A DNA stretch of 39,950 nt from Myxococcales bacterium (GTDB taxonomy: Bacteria > Myxococcota_A > UBA796 > GCA-2862545): contig JAHQVJ010000080.1 of NCBI GenBank assembly GCA_019634415.1, positions 1 through 39,950 of the forward strand, in the 5' to 3' direction. The notes below the pieces were generated by a model, which was given only the letters and a program-made list of their open reading frames with translations, did no database searches and was not told the DNA's origin. This document shows, one piece after another, positions 1 through 8,151 of this stretch; the first letter of the stretch is position 1, and each line of letters begins with the position of its first letter. A program made the position numbers and the translations under genes.

Positions 1-655
1 CCACCCACGCCCGCACCTGGGCCACACCAGCCTCCCCGCCCGTGCTGCCCCCCAGCACCACCAGTCGGACCAGCGCGTGCTCCGCCTGCGCGCCTGCCAC
101 CGCATCCCCCAGCTCCAGCTCGTGCACGGCCCGCACCTGACCGCTCTGCGCCCGCAGCACCTCCGCCAAGGCACCGGCTGGCTCCCCGGCCTCGGCTGCG
201 ACCCGCAGCAGGGCCACCTCGGCCCGCGTGTCCCACCAGTCCCGCAGCCCCTCGCGCAGGGCCACGCGGTGCACCGACTCCGCCGCCGCCGTGGCCTCTG
301 CGCTGGTGGCGTCGATGGGCTTCAGCAAAGGCAGATCCGCGAAGCTCTGATCGTGCCCGTCCGGCGCCACGAGGTGCACGGGGATCACGCGGGCGGTGCG
401 GTCCTCCTTCCTCCGCTCAAGCAATGCGAGCACAGCCGCACGCAGCTCCGCAGGGCGCCCCGCTCCACGAACCACGGCGAACCACATGCTGCGCGAGGCA
501 GCCGTCATCCGCTGCTCGGCCGCATCGTCGCCGGGTTGTGGATCGGCGACGGCATCGAAGACCCGCCACCCATGCTCCCGCAACACCCTCACGAAGGGCT
601 CCACGAAGTCCGCGTCCGCCTCGTCGCTCACCACATACACGTGAAACGGCTGCAC
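1..655 (-). CDS. TIR-like domain protein, N-terminal part (3' end outside window)
   Basis: An open frame on the minus strand runs from a GTG at 655 off the left edge; 218 codons are visible. GAGGAG lies 4 nt upstream of the GTG, a good ribosome binding site. Residues 5 to about 95 read like a TIR_2 domain: an opening strand FHVYVVSDEADADFV, a helix, VLREHGWRVF, a PGDDAAEQRM turn, a strand WFAVV, then RPAELRAAV and RVIPVHL. Glu70 in PAEL sits where TIR NAD hydrolases carry their catalytic Glu, by eye. After about residue 125 the protein is helical and Ala/Glu-rich, and its C-terminal effector or sensor part is not in the window. Bacterial TIR proteins often cleave NAD+ in defence or toxin systems; that role here is inference. 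The gene is divergent from the LysM toxin across a region holding two palindromes. Confidence 0.6.
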   Translation of the reverse strand, partial: MQPFHVYVVSDEADADFVEPFVRVLREHGWRVFDAVADPQPGDDAAEQRMTAASRSMWFAVVRGAGRPAELRAAVLALLERRKEDRTARVIPVHLVAPDGHDQSFADLPLLKPIDATSAEATAAAESVHRVALREGLRDWWDTRAEVALLRVAAEAGEPAGALAEVLRAQSGQVRAVHELELGDAVAGAQAEHALVRLVVLGGSTGGEAGVAQVRAWV

Positions 656-730
656 ACAACTCCTCGACGCGGGAGCCAGATTACCGCAAGGCCTTAGATT
701 CCGTCACCATCGCCAGCCAGGGTCCGATCT

Positions 731-764
731 GACGGACGTCCGTCGATAACGACGGACGTCCGTC
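731..764. promoter_or_regulatory. Two identical 14-bp palindromes, candidate operator
   Basis: The perfect palindrome gacggacgtccgtc occurs at 731-744 and again at 751-764. The copies start exactly 20 bp apart, about two helical turns, so they face the same side of the DNA. The second copy extends to 16 bp (cgacggacgtccgtcg). They lie between the divergent TIR-like gene and the LysM toxin gene. Perfect dyads at this spacing are typical of binding sites for dimeric repressors such as TetR, MarR or Xre families; no such regulator gene is in view. That they act as an operator is inference. Confidence 0.55.
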
Positions 765-815
765 GGTTCTTCGACAGACCCCACCCGATGATCGGCATTC
801 GTCCGACCGCTGACC

Positions 816-2591
816 GTGGCGCACCCCTTGCAGCCTCGCCGCGGCATGTCTCGCGAACACCGCCGCTCCACGCAACAGACTCCGACGCGCAGCCCATCGG
901 AGACGCGAAGCCCGATGCCCCACACAGGCGTCGGCAACCACGCGCTATGCGAGGACCTCGGCCTCACGGGATCGAGCTGCGCCACCTACCCCACCCGCCC
1001 TGGCGACACCTGGGTCTCCATCGCGCGAGCCGCGCGCGGCGACGAGCGGGAGCTGCGCGACGCCAACCCTGGCCTCGAGGGCGAGCTCGAGCCCCTCGAC
1101 CTCGTCGCCATCCCGCCCCACTGGGACGCCGGCATGCTGCCGGGCTCGGGCGTGGCGCCGAGCAACGACGTGGAGCGCTTCTCCCAGCTCGTCATGCACC
1201 ACCGCGGCGATCTGAAACAGCTTCCCGTCGACCTGCAGCAGCTGTCTGCGCAAGAAGTAGCGGCCTTGGTGGCCGCAGCGCGGCACCATCGAGGACAGCA
1301 CGAGGGCTTGGCCTACGGTGGCTGGCTCGCGGAGCAGCAGCACACCGAGGAGCCCACTGTTTGGGCGATGCCTCCCCAGCGGCTCCCGGAGCTTACGGAC
1401 GCACCGGCGCTGCTGCCCGTCGTCGACATCGCCGAAACGCCCTCGGCCGGCGCGTTGCTCGCCCACGCCTACCTGAAGGGCCTGTGGGTCGAGCTGCAGG
1501 CCCAGTGGGAGCAGACCTCGCCCCAGCGCCTGCAGGCCGTGGGCGACCAGCTGCTGCGCGCAGGGCTCGTGCAGGCCGTGTTCCCTCCGGTGGGCGTGGC
1601 CGGTGCCGTGCACGGCGTGTTCGCGGAGGTCTACGAGCTGCTCCGCACCGTGCTCACCGTCGACGAGATCTTCGAGGCGGTCACGGAGCTGGTGGAGGCG
1701 CTGTTCTCGCCCCAGGGCGCCGACGTGGCCTTCGCGCTGGGCCGAGACACCGTCGCGAGCCGGATCGACGAGGTGGAGTCGATCACGGAGATGAGTGCGG
1801 CGGAGGTGGCCTACTGGCTGGGCTACCAGATGGCGCCGCTGGTGGCAGACCTGTTGCTGGCGGTGCTCACGGCTGGCACGGCGGCGGTGGCGGCCCGCGC
1901 CTTCAAGGTCGGTGCAGACTGGGTGCTGGAGTCGGTGGACGGCTTCGCGGATCTACGCCGGCGGCTGGACGGCATGGACCTGGCGACCCTGGGGCCCGAC
2001 GCTTCTGGCATCGCCTTCGAGGCACGGCGTGGGGGCGACGCAGTCGGAGGGCGCCGAACGCCGCAGCGGGGCAAGCCAGAGGGCCGCCGCCGCACCATTC
2101 ATCGCCGGAATCCGACGGAGCCGATTCGGGAGCGAGATCCGGCCGCCCGTCCACGAGGCCGGCCAGAAGCCATCTACGACGAAATGAGCGAAGAGCAGAA
2201 GCGGGACATCGAACTACAGCATGGCGCTGCCGAAGATCTTGCCCGCTCCGGGTACGATGTCGAACAGTCTCCAGGAGTGTCGGCCGAGCGAATGGAGGCA
2301 GCTGGTCTCTCATCCGCCAAGGACCCGGACTACCTGATCAATGACGAGATCTTCGACTGCTATTCGCCCCGCTCGAGTACGCCACTTCACAGCATCTTCA
2401 TGGCCGTACGTAGGAAGGTCGCGATCAGGCGCCAGACGAAGCGCGTTCTCATCAACCTACAAGACTCGGCCAAACGCGTTTCTGCGATCCGAGACTACTT
2501 CCGAACGAACAGCCACGAAGACTGGGTGGCACAGCTCGACGAAGTGCTCGCCCTGAAGAACGGGACCGTTCACCGGATCTTTCCCCCCTGA
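816..2591 (+). CDS. LysM-containing polymorphic toxin with C-terminal CdiA-type tRNA nuclease
   Basis: The 591-residue protein has three parts. Residues about 58-102 form a LysM-like module (RPGDTWVSIARAA, then DANPGLEGELEPLDLVAIPP). Residues about 200-385 form a hydrophobic, Ala/Val/Leu-rich middle region with several possible membrane-active helices. Residues 459-591 resemble the CdiA_C tRNA-nuclease family: HGAAEDLARSGYDVEQSPGV, then KDPDYLINDEIFDCYSP, then RQTKRVLINLQDS and LDEVLALKNG. That family cleaves tRNA in target cells during contact-dependent inhibition. No signal peptide is obvious, so the export route is unknown. The start is uncertain: GTG 816, ATG 846 or ATG 915 are all in frame, and GGAG lies 12 nt before 915. 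The stop overlaps the ribosome binding site of the immunity gene. An LysM-led carrier rather than a CdiA or Rhs shaft is the notable point. Confidence 0.8.
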   Translation: MAHPLQPRRGMSREHRRSTQQTPTRSPSETRSPMPHTGVGNHALCEDLGLTGSSCATYPTRPGDTWVSIARAARGDERELRDANPGLEGELEPLDLVAIPPHWDAGMLPGSGVAPSNDVERFSQLVMHHRGDLKQLPVDLQQLSAQEVAALVAAARHHRGQHEGLAYGGWLAEQQHTEEPTVWAMPPQRLPELTDAPALLPVVDIAETPSAGALLAHAYLKGLWVELQAQWEQTSPQRLQAVGDQLLRAGLVQAVFPPVGVAGAVHGVFAEVYELLRTVLTVDEIFEAVTELVEALFSPQGADVAFALGRDTVASRIDEVESITEMSAAEVAYWLGYQMAPLVADLLLAVLTAGTAAVAARAFKVGADWVLESVDGFADLRRRLDGMDLATLGPDASGIAFEARRGGDAVGGRRTPQRGKPEGRRRTIHRRNPTEPIRERDPAARPRGRPEAIYDEMSEEQKRDIELQHGAAEDLARSGYDVEQSPGVSAERMEAAGLSSAKDPDYLINDEIFDCYSPRSSTPLHSIFMAVRRKVAIRRQTKRVLINLQDSAKRVSAIRDYFRTNSHEDWVAQLDEVLALKNGTVHRIFPP

Positions 2592-2598
2592 GGAGTTC

Positions 2599-3072
2599 AT
2601 GTCCATCACCTACAACGTCTTCGTGGAGAGAGAATACGACACCGCCCTTCGTAGGCTTTGGCTCGACGGTGGAATCCGCCCCCATGACTGGACACATGAC
2701 GGAATTCTGGAGTCAGCAGGGAGTCAGGGGGGATCTTGGGTCGTCTCCAGGGAAGACTGGCTCTTCAGAGGAATTGCTGGACATGACGTGCGCGCTCGCA
2801 CGGAGTTCAGCATGACATTCCAGTCCACGAGCACCATCTTGGAGGGATGCAAAGAACTGCTCTCCTTTGTCGATCGGCTGCTGGGGGCGACCACCGACAC
2901 CGTGATGATGTCCCAACTGTACGATCACATCTTCCTGCTTCGAGCGTCTGACGACCTGGTGCTGAACATCGGCGACAGCTTCTGGGAAGGCTCGCGAGAG
3001 AGGTGGGCAACGTCGCATCGCCACCGGCGCGCTCTCCTCACGTTTCCAGAAGGGCCTTGGCACGCGCCCTAA
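2599..3072 (+). CDS. Presumed immunity protein for the tRNA-nuclease toxin
   Basis: This 157-residue soluble protein starts with ATG seven bases after the toxin stop. The sequence TGAGGAGTTCATG joins toxin stop, Shine-Dalgarno and start, so the two genes are translationally coupled. It has no signal peptide or membrane segment. I do not recognise its family from sequence alone. Three things argue for immunity: its position directly behind a toxin tip, its small size, and a second divergent copy that sits behind a second copy of the same toxin tip at 3252-3912. It begins MSITYNVFVEREYDT and ends LLTFPEGPWHAP; both ends are conserved in the copy. It probably binds and blocks the nuclease domain of the preceding gene; that function is inferred from context. 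Confidence 0.72.
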   Translation: MSITYNVFVEREYDTALRRLWLDGGIRPHDWTHDGILESAGSQGGSWVVSREDWLFRGIAGHDVRARTEFSMTFQSTSTILEGCKELLSFVDRLLGATTDTVMMSQLYDHIFLLRASDDLVLNIGDSFWEGSRERWATSHRHRRALLTFPEGPWHAP

Positions 3073-3251
3073 GGGTCCGCCGGAAAGTTGATGGATTGTT
3101 TGGCGCGCCACAGCGCGAATTGGAGTTGATCACGTGAATCCAAGGACCAACTTCGCTGAGCGGCGCTGCCAGTGGGTGATCCGTCAGTTCGGTCAACCCG
3201 TTTGCTAGCCTGCCGCCCGCGCGAGCATGGTGAACTGGGCTTGGCTTGGGG

Positions 3252-3433
3252 GTGAAGAAGAAGGTCTTGAAACCCCAGACGAGGCGTGTGGTCATCAACC
3301 TCCATGGCTCGAACAAGCGAATCCCGGACATTCGCGCGTACTTCCGTGCCAACAGCAACGAGGAATGGGTAGGCAACCTCGACGAGGTACTGGCCATCAA
3401 GAATGGCACCGTCCACCGAATCTTTCCACCATG
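3252..3433 (+). pseudogene. Duplicated fragment of the toxin C-terminal tip, lost stop
   Basis: From GTG 3252 (VKKKVLKPQTRRVVINL) to FPP just before 3433, the translation matches the last 60 or so residues of the 816-2591 toxin; about two thirds of positions are identical by eye. The final NGTVHRIFPP is identical in both. Only the end of the nuclease domain is present: the GYDVEQ and PDYLIN motifs are absent. The codon that is TGA in the intact toxin is TGG here, so the frame reads on to 3590 through the immunity region. It is an orphan toxin-tip remnant like those found behind CDI and Rhs loci. A functional product is unlikely. Confidence 0.8.
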
Positions 3434-3442
3434 GGAACGCCC

Positions 3443-3912
3443 GTGTCTCTCATCTACAGCGTCTTCGTCGATCGAGACTACGACACGCACCTGCGAGACC
3501 TCTGGCTCGACGACGGAATCCATCCACGTCAGTGGCGCCCACAGACCGCGCTGGAAGCCGCATCGAGCACGGGCGGCCAATGGTCTGTAGCCAGTGAATC
3601 CTGGTCCTTCACCAACATCGCGGGCCATCCCGTCCGTGCCCGCACGGTCTTCAATGTTGCACCTCGCTGGAGCACGATCGGAGAGGCGAACCGGGAGCTG
3701 CAGTCCTTCGTGGGCGACTGCTGGATCACACGACGGAGACGCTCATGCTGACGCTCTACTACGACGAGATCTACCTGCTCCGCGTAGGAACCGATCTCAT
3801 CATGAGCGACGAAGGCAGCTTCCTGGATGGACCAGACGGAGAGTGGTCCTCCTCTCGCCCCCATGTGCGCGCCCCACTGCACTTTCCGGAAGGACCATGG
3901 GAAGGCCCCTAG
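3443..3912 (+). pseudogene. Second immunity gene copy, frameshifted
   Basis: From GTG 3443 (VSLIYSVFVDRDYDT, matching MSITYNVFVEREYDT of the intact immunity protein) the frame is homologous up to LQSFVGD at about 3717. It then leaves frame and would stop at 3751. In the next frame, homology resumes at once (CTG CTG GAT CAC, LLDHTTETLMLT) and continues to the TAG at 3910-3912, ending LHFPEGPWEGP like the intact LLTFPEGPWHAP. A single missing base near 3713-3718 explains the break. ATG 3431 is an alternative start. The rest of the sequence is well conserved, so the shift is recent or a sequencing error. If it is an error, this is a live immunity gene of different specificity. Confidence 0.8.
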
Positions 3913-3961
3913 CAACAGTCGATCCTAGGTTTCGTTTCGTTGCACGACCAACCCAGGAAGG

Positions 3962-3976
3962 CCCGAGGGCCTCGGG
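3962..3976. terminator. Short GC hairpin after the immunity copy
   Basis: The inverted repeat cccgag-ggc-ctcggg lies about 50 bases downstream of the frameshifted immunity gene and before the TonB-C-like gene. It is followed by ttgt rather than a proper T-run, so it is a weak candidate for an intrinsic terminator separating the toxin island from the next gene. Confidence 0.3.
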
Positions 3977-4044
3977 TTGTCCGACCCAGCCGGAAACCCG
4001 ATTCTCCACAGCTGTGGAGCTAGACGTCCTGGGACACTACCAAG

Positions 4045-5007
4045 GTGGCGCGCCCCCGAGTCCCGACTGAAGGATACAGGTCGGCAGTCTCGGCGCTGGA
4101 GGTGACGGTGTTTTGGTTCATTCCGATGGCACAGGCCACAGAACCACCTCGGGAGTTGTTGACTTGGGTCCAGCCAGAGTACGGTCAAGACGCGGTGTGG
4201 TGCTCAGCAGACCTCCGTGTGGAGCCCGAAGGCCGCGCGACGATCGTCGACGTCTGGATTCATGGCGGCCGCAAGGATCAGGTCGAGATTCAGGTTGGCG
4301 AAGCGGTGGCAAAGACCGAGCTGCCCGAGCTGCTGAAGGATGGCCGGACGCCGACGCGCGATGAGCTGTTCACCCTGGTGAATCGGGGTCTGAACAAGGC
4401 GGGGGCCTACATCGAGGCGGTAGACAAGGAGTGCAAGGCGCTCACCCCGATGCTCAGCGCCGCAGTTCGCCGATGGCGCTATGCGCCGAGCGATGAGGTC
4501 ACGCGCGAGCAGGTGAGTTTCGTACACGTTCCTGCAGATCCTCACCCCATTCGGCAGCGAACGGCGCCTGACTGGGCGTCGGCTGAAGAGGCGCGGATCG
4601 GACGCCAGTGCTTCGTACACGTGTGGGTAGACGAGGCTGGCACGCTGATCCGCAGCGAGGTCCACGACTGCCCCGAGCAAGCCCATGCCGCCGTCGAGGC
4701 GTCTCTATCCAGCTGGGGGTTCGTTGCGGGCGATCAGGGATGGTCGAGGGCGTTCGCTCTCACGCTGCGCGAGTCGTCGCCAGCGCCGCTATCGTCGTTT
4801 CTCCCGTTCGTGGGGGCAGGCCTGGCAGACGTGCCACCCCATTGCATGGTGAAGCTCCATGTCAACAAGCGCGGGCGCTCCGAGGTGCTTTCGGTGACGG
4901 GGTGCTCCGATGGATTGGCACAGGCAGCCGCCAATCAGGCCTCGAGCCATCGGTTCGAGCGGTCGGACGCCACCTGGTCGCTCTTGTTGGTGTACATGAC
5001 GAAGTGA
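4045..5007 (+). CDS. TonB C-terminal-like repeat protein
   Basis: The 320-residue protein contains segments with the TonB C-terminal pattern: Cys, alternating hydrophobic strand, Gly turn, strand, Cys-Pro, helix, then an aromatic strand. The clearest are CFVHVWVDEAGTLI...DCPEQAHAAVEAS...WGF and CMVKLHVNKRGRSEV...GCSDGLAQAAANQ. A less regular one covers roughly residues 50-150 (CSADLRVEPEGRA ... LSAAVRRWRYAP). Such domains occur in many myxobacterial periplasmic proteins outside classical TonB. The start is GTG 4045 or a later codon: VTVFWFIPMAQA near residues 20-31 could be a weak signal peptide, and ATG 4126 is also in frame. No TonB-dependent receptor or ExbBD genes lie nearby, so an iron-uptake role cannot be claimed. 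Confidence 0.6.
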   Translation: MARPRVPTEGYRSAVSALEVTVFWFIPMAQATEPPRELLTWVQPEYGQDAVWCSADLRVEPEGRATIVDVWIHGGRKDQVEIQVGEAVAKTELPELLKDGRTPTRDELFTLVNRGLNKAGAYIEAVDKECKALTPMLSAAVRRWRYAPSDEVTREQVSFVHVPADPHPIRQRTAPDWASAEEARIGRQCFVHVWVDEAGTLIRSEVHDCPEQAHAAVEASLSSWGFVAGDQGWSRAFALTLRESSPAPLSSFLPFVGAGLADVPPHCMVKLHVNKRGRSEVLSVTGCSDGLAQAAANQASSHRFERSDATWSLLLVYMTK

Positions 5008-5034
5008 CTGGGGGCACCCCAACCCGCAGTTCCC

Positions 5035-5641
5035 AACAGCTGGAGGACCGACACCAACGACCAGAAGTCCTTCGACAAAGCGATCTTGGCGGGCGGGTTC
5101 GACGTGTTGGTGGTGTCCGCGGCGTCCAACGACACTCCCACGACGACGGCTGCAGCGGTGGACAGCCAGCTGCAGGGTGGCGGCTCCGTGATCTCGTCGT
5201 ACTGGGACCTGGATGGCGACAAGGCGCTGCAGGCCGCCCTGGAGGTCTCTGTCGTGAGCGACTTTCTTCGTCGCCCGTCCGATCGAGGCAGCCGACGGCA
5301 ACGTGTTCACATTGGTCGAGGACGTACCGTCACCGCTCACCCCCACCCCCACCCCCACGGGGGATTGGGCCGACAATGGTGACGTGCTGGCGCCCATAGA
5401 CGTCGCGACGTCCGAGATCCTGGCCTTGTTCTCCGGTCCGGGCGTGGACAAGAAGGGCAAGTTGGCCCTCGGGGTAGCCAAGGAGGAGCCTGCGATCGTC
5501 GCAACCCACGGTGGCCAAGCGATCGTCAACGGCTTCTTGCCCTTCGACTTCGCGAATGACGATCAGGACGATGACGCGGCCTTCGACGTCGTGGAGCTCT
5601 ACACGAACGAGCTCGTCTACGTGACCGACTGCACGCCGTGA
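5035..5641 (+). pseudogene. Truncated and frameshifted gene remnant
   Basis: After the TGA of the preceding gene, the same frame carries an unrelated peptide (NSWRTDTNDQKSFDKAILAG, FDVLVVSAASND, GGGSVISSYWDLDGD) with no start codon of its own other than TTG 5086. This frame loses coding character near 5262 in the run actttcttcg. The frame that starts coding there (FFVARPIEAADGNVFTLVED) continues to the TGA at 5639-5641. Joined, the two read as the C-terminal half of one secreted-type protein with a PTPTPT linker. The N-terminal half is missing, so this looks like a 5'-deleted, once-frameshifted relic fused behind the TonB-C-like gene. The family is not recognised. The alternative is a short live ORF at 5303-5641. 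Confidence 0.55.
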
Positions 5642-5681
5642 GCTTCGGCGTCAGACCCGCTCTCGCCAGGTGGCGCGACCC

Positions 5682-7952
5682 TCAGCCCACCTCGCCGGAC
5701 TCCTCTGATGATTCGGTGCCCTCCTCGAGGCCCTCGCCAGCCAGGACCCGGACCAGCTTCCGGCAGAACGTGACCATGCGCACGAGCTCGGCAGCACCAC
5801 CGAGGCGGAGGTAGCGGAAGATGAGCAGCCGCGTGCCTCTGCTCTCGATGTGGTAGACCTCTTCCTCTTCGAAGAACTTGAGGCGTTCCTCGGTGAAGAA
5901 CTCCGACAGCTCCGACTCGTCGTCGCCCTTGAGCAAGAACTTGGACGAGAACTTCGGGAAGAGCTTGAAGTCGATGTCGCGGTAGCCAGCGAACTCCATG
6001 AGGCGATCGAAGAACTCCTCCTTCTCGAGCGTGAAGTCCGGCAAGGCGGTGCGCAGGTGAATCACCCCGATGGTGGTGTGATAGACCTGTGCAGCGTGAA
6101 GCGCGCCTTCGTCGAAGGTGATGTCGCTGATCTCCCACATGAGGCCAGGCACCAGCTCGCCCGTGATGGCGTTGTTGCGGTATTCGATGGGACGGGTCTC
6201 GAAGAACTGGAAGTCGGAGAGCAGCTCGGTATCCCAGTGGATGGTGGGATCGAAGGTCCAGCCGTACCTCTCGGCGAACTCGCGCAGATCTTGCTGTCGA
6301 TGGGTGAGGCGGCTCTCGCGCTGGGGGCGGGCGAGCGTGTGCAGCGCCGTGGGGTGGTCGGAGGAGGCTTGATGCACATCGAGACCGACGATGTCGACTT
6401 CCCCGCCATCCTGGCGATAGCGGCGCCGGAAGTCGTACACGAACTCGAGGATGGTGTGGTCCACGAGCCGCGTCTTGTGGAAGTCGAGGATGAGGTGCGC
6501 GCCAGCCGGAAGCTCGCTCAGCCGAGACCGCAGGGGCAGGAGGGTGAGGAAGTTCATCAGCCCGTGGGTGCGCACGTAGTAGCCTTCTTGGCGCTCGTGC
6601 ACGACGTCGATGGTGGGCCTGACCATGGCGCGCAGGTTGTCGCGCAGGGACATGCCCGACTTGGCCAGGTGCAGGGCGAGGTTGAAGGCCATCCCCGCGA
6701 AGATGCCCGTCAGGATGCCCTCGACGAGGGTGGCCAGGATGGTGACGCAGAAGACGAGCAGCTGCTCGATGCCATGCTGCGCAATGTTCTGGAAGACCTG
6801 GGGCGAGGCGAGCTTGTAGCCGGTGTACACCAAGATGGCCGCGAGCGCTGCGAGCGGGATGAGCTGGATCAGGCCGGGAAGCAGCAGGACGAAGATCAGC
6901 AAGAAGGCGCCGTGCACGAAGTTGGACCAGCTCGTCTTGGCGCCGTGGTTGGCGTTGACCGAGCTCCGCGCGATGACCGTGATCACCGGCAGGCCCCCGA
7001 TGAAGGCAACCGCGATGGTGCTCAGGCCGATGCCGATGAGGTCGCGGTTGAGGTCGCTGGGTCGTCGGTAGGGGTCGAGCTTCTCCACCGCCTTGACGAT
7101 GGCCAGATCCTCCACACTGAGCACGACGGTGAGCAGGGCGACCACCACCCAGAACGAGGCCTCTCCCATGTGGGAGAAGTCTGGCCTGATCAGGCTCTCC
7201 GAGAGGTTCGAGGGCAGCTGGATCAGGTGCTGCGGCGTGACCTCGAACGTGTAGTTGAGCAAGGTGACCGCGCGCGGGTTGTACAGATCGAAGAGGTAGG
7301 CCGCAGGCACCGAGAGGATGAGCACCCACAGCGGCGCCGGGATGAAGTGGATGAGCTTGTTGTCGAGGCGTGGGTGGATCAGGATGACGAACAGGCTGAA
7401 CACGCCGATGCAGGCCACGTAGGGGTTGAGGTGTAGCAGGCTCTCCGGAATGGCCTCCAGCGCATGGAGCGCAGACCCCGACGGCGCCTCGCGACCCACG
7501 GCGACGTGCAGCTGCTTGCTGAAGATGATGACGCCAATGGCAGCGAGCATGCCGTGAATGACCGAGCCGGGGATGGCATGGCCTATCTTGCCGAGCTTGG
7601 TCAGCCCCAGGATGACCTGGATGGCTCCAGTGACGACCGACGCTGCGAGGAAGGTGGCAAAGGTCCCCTCTCCACCGAGGGTCTGCAGCGCCACCAGGGT
7701 GATGACGATCAGCACGTTACCGGGGCCGTTGATGCCGATATGGCTGCCCCGGAAGAAGGTCGTGAGCAGCCCCCCCGCGATGGCGGACAGCAGCCCAGCC
7801 ATGGGCGGTGCACCACCTGCGACCGCGATCCCGAGCGAGAGCGGCAGCGCCACGAGAGAGACGACGAAGCCGGCGATCAGGTCGTTGCGCCAGTTGGCCT
7901 TGAGTCCAGCCCAACCGGTCTTGGGTGTGTGATGGGGGTGCGGTGCGGACAC
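5682..7952 (-). CDS. SulP-family anion transporter with extended cytoplasmic C-terminus
   Basis: The 756-residue protein starts at GTG 7952, chosen because AGGAG lies 5 nt upstream. The longer frame back to 8006 adds only low-complexity residues. The N-terminal two thirds are a multi-span SulP membrane domain: DLIAGFVVSLVALPLSLGIA, the HIGINGPGNVLIVI region, and the signature near FIGGLPVITVIARSSVNANH. SulP proteins carry sulfate, bicarbonate or other anions across the inner membrane. A STAS-like segment follows the last helix (HLILDFHKTRLVDHTILEFV). About 200 further residues at the C-terminus (DIDFKLFPKFSSKFLLKGDD, then an acidic tail) are more than most SulP proteins carry and may be regulatory. 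The substrate cannot be told from sequence; no carbonic anhydrase or sulfate-assimilation gene is adjacent. Confidence 0.88.
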   Translation of the reverse strand: MSAPHPHHTPKTGWAGLKANWRNDLIAGFVVSLVALPLSLGIAVAGGAPPMAGLLSAIAGGLLTTFFRGSHIGINGPGNVLIVITLVALQTLGGEGTFATFLAASVVTGAIQVILGLTKLGKIGHAIPGSVIHGMLAAIGVIIFSKQLHVAVGREAPSGSALHALEAIPESLLHLNPYVACIGVFSLFVILIHPRLDNKLIHFIPAPLWVLILSVPAAYLFDLYNPRAVTLLNYTFEVTPQHLIQLPSNLSESLIRPDFSHMGEASFWVVVALLTVVLSVEDLAIVKAVEKLDPYRRPSDLNRDLIGIGLSTIAVAFIGGLPVITVIARSSVNANHGAKTSWSNFVHGAFLLIFVLLLPGLIQLIPLAALAAILVYTGYKLASPQVFQNIAQHGIEQLLVFCVTILATLVEGILTGIFAGMAFNLALHLAKSGMSLRDNLRAMVRPTIDVVHERQEGYYVRTHGLMNFLTLLPLRSRLSELPAGAHLILDFHKTRLVDHTILEFVYDFRRRYRQDGGEVDIVGLDVHQASSDHPTALHTLARPQRESRLTHRQQDLREFAERYGWTFDPTIHWDTELLSDFQFFETRPIEYRNNAITGELVPGLMWEISDITFDEGALHAAQVYHTTIGVIHLRTALPDFTLEKEEFFDRLMEFAGYRDIDFKLFPKFSSKFLLKGDDESELSEFFTEERLKFFEEEEVYHIESRGTRLLIFRYLRLGGAAELVRMVTFCRKLVRVLAGEGLEEGTESSEESGEVG

Positions 7953-8151
7953 TCGGGCTCCTGAGGATGGTGCAGGTCGCCTCCGAGGGGCGCAACCGCC
8001 GAGCATCTATCAGGTAGCGGGGCTCTTTGGGTGTCGACTCGGCGAGGCGACAGATCGACCCGGCCACGAGCGTGCCCCCATCCTTCGCGGGTGGATTTCC
8101 CTTGCTGGTCACAGCCACCAGTGGCTACCGTGGCCACGGCTGGGACGGACA

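Noticed and set aside
77..697. 206-codon plus-strand ORF at the left edge
   Set aside because: It is the antisense of the TIR-like frame, which has a good ribosome binding site and a coherent fold pattern.
5338..5358. G-quadruplex on the minus strand (gggggt repeats)
   Set aside because: Only three uninterrupted runs are adjacent; four are needed. It is better read as a PTPTPT-coding repeat in a relic.
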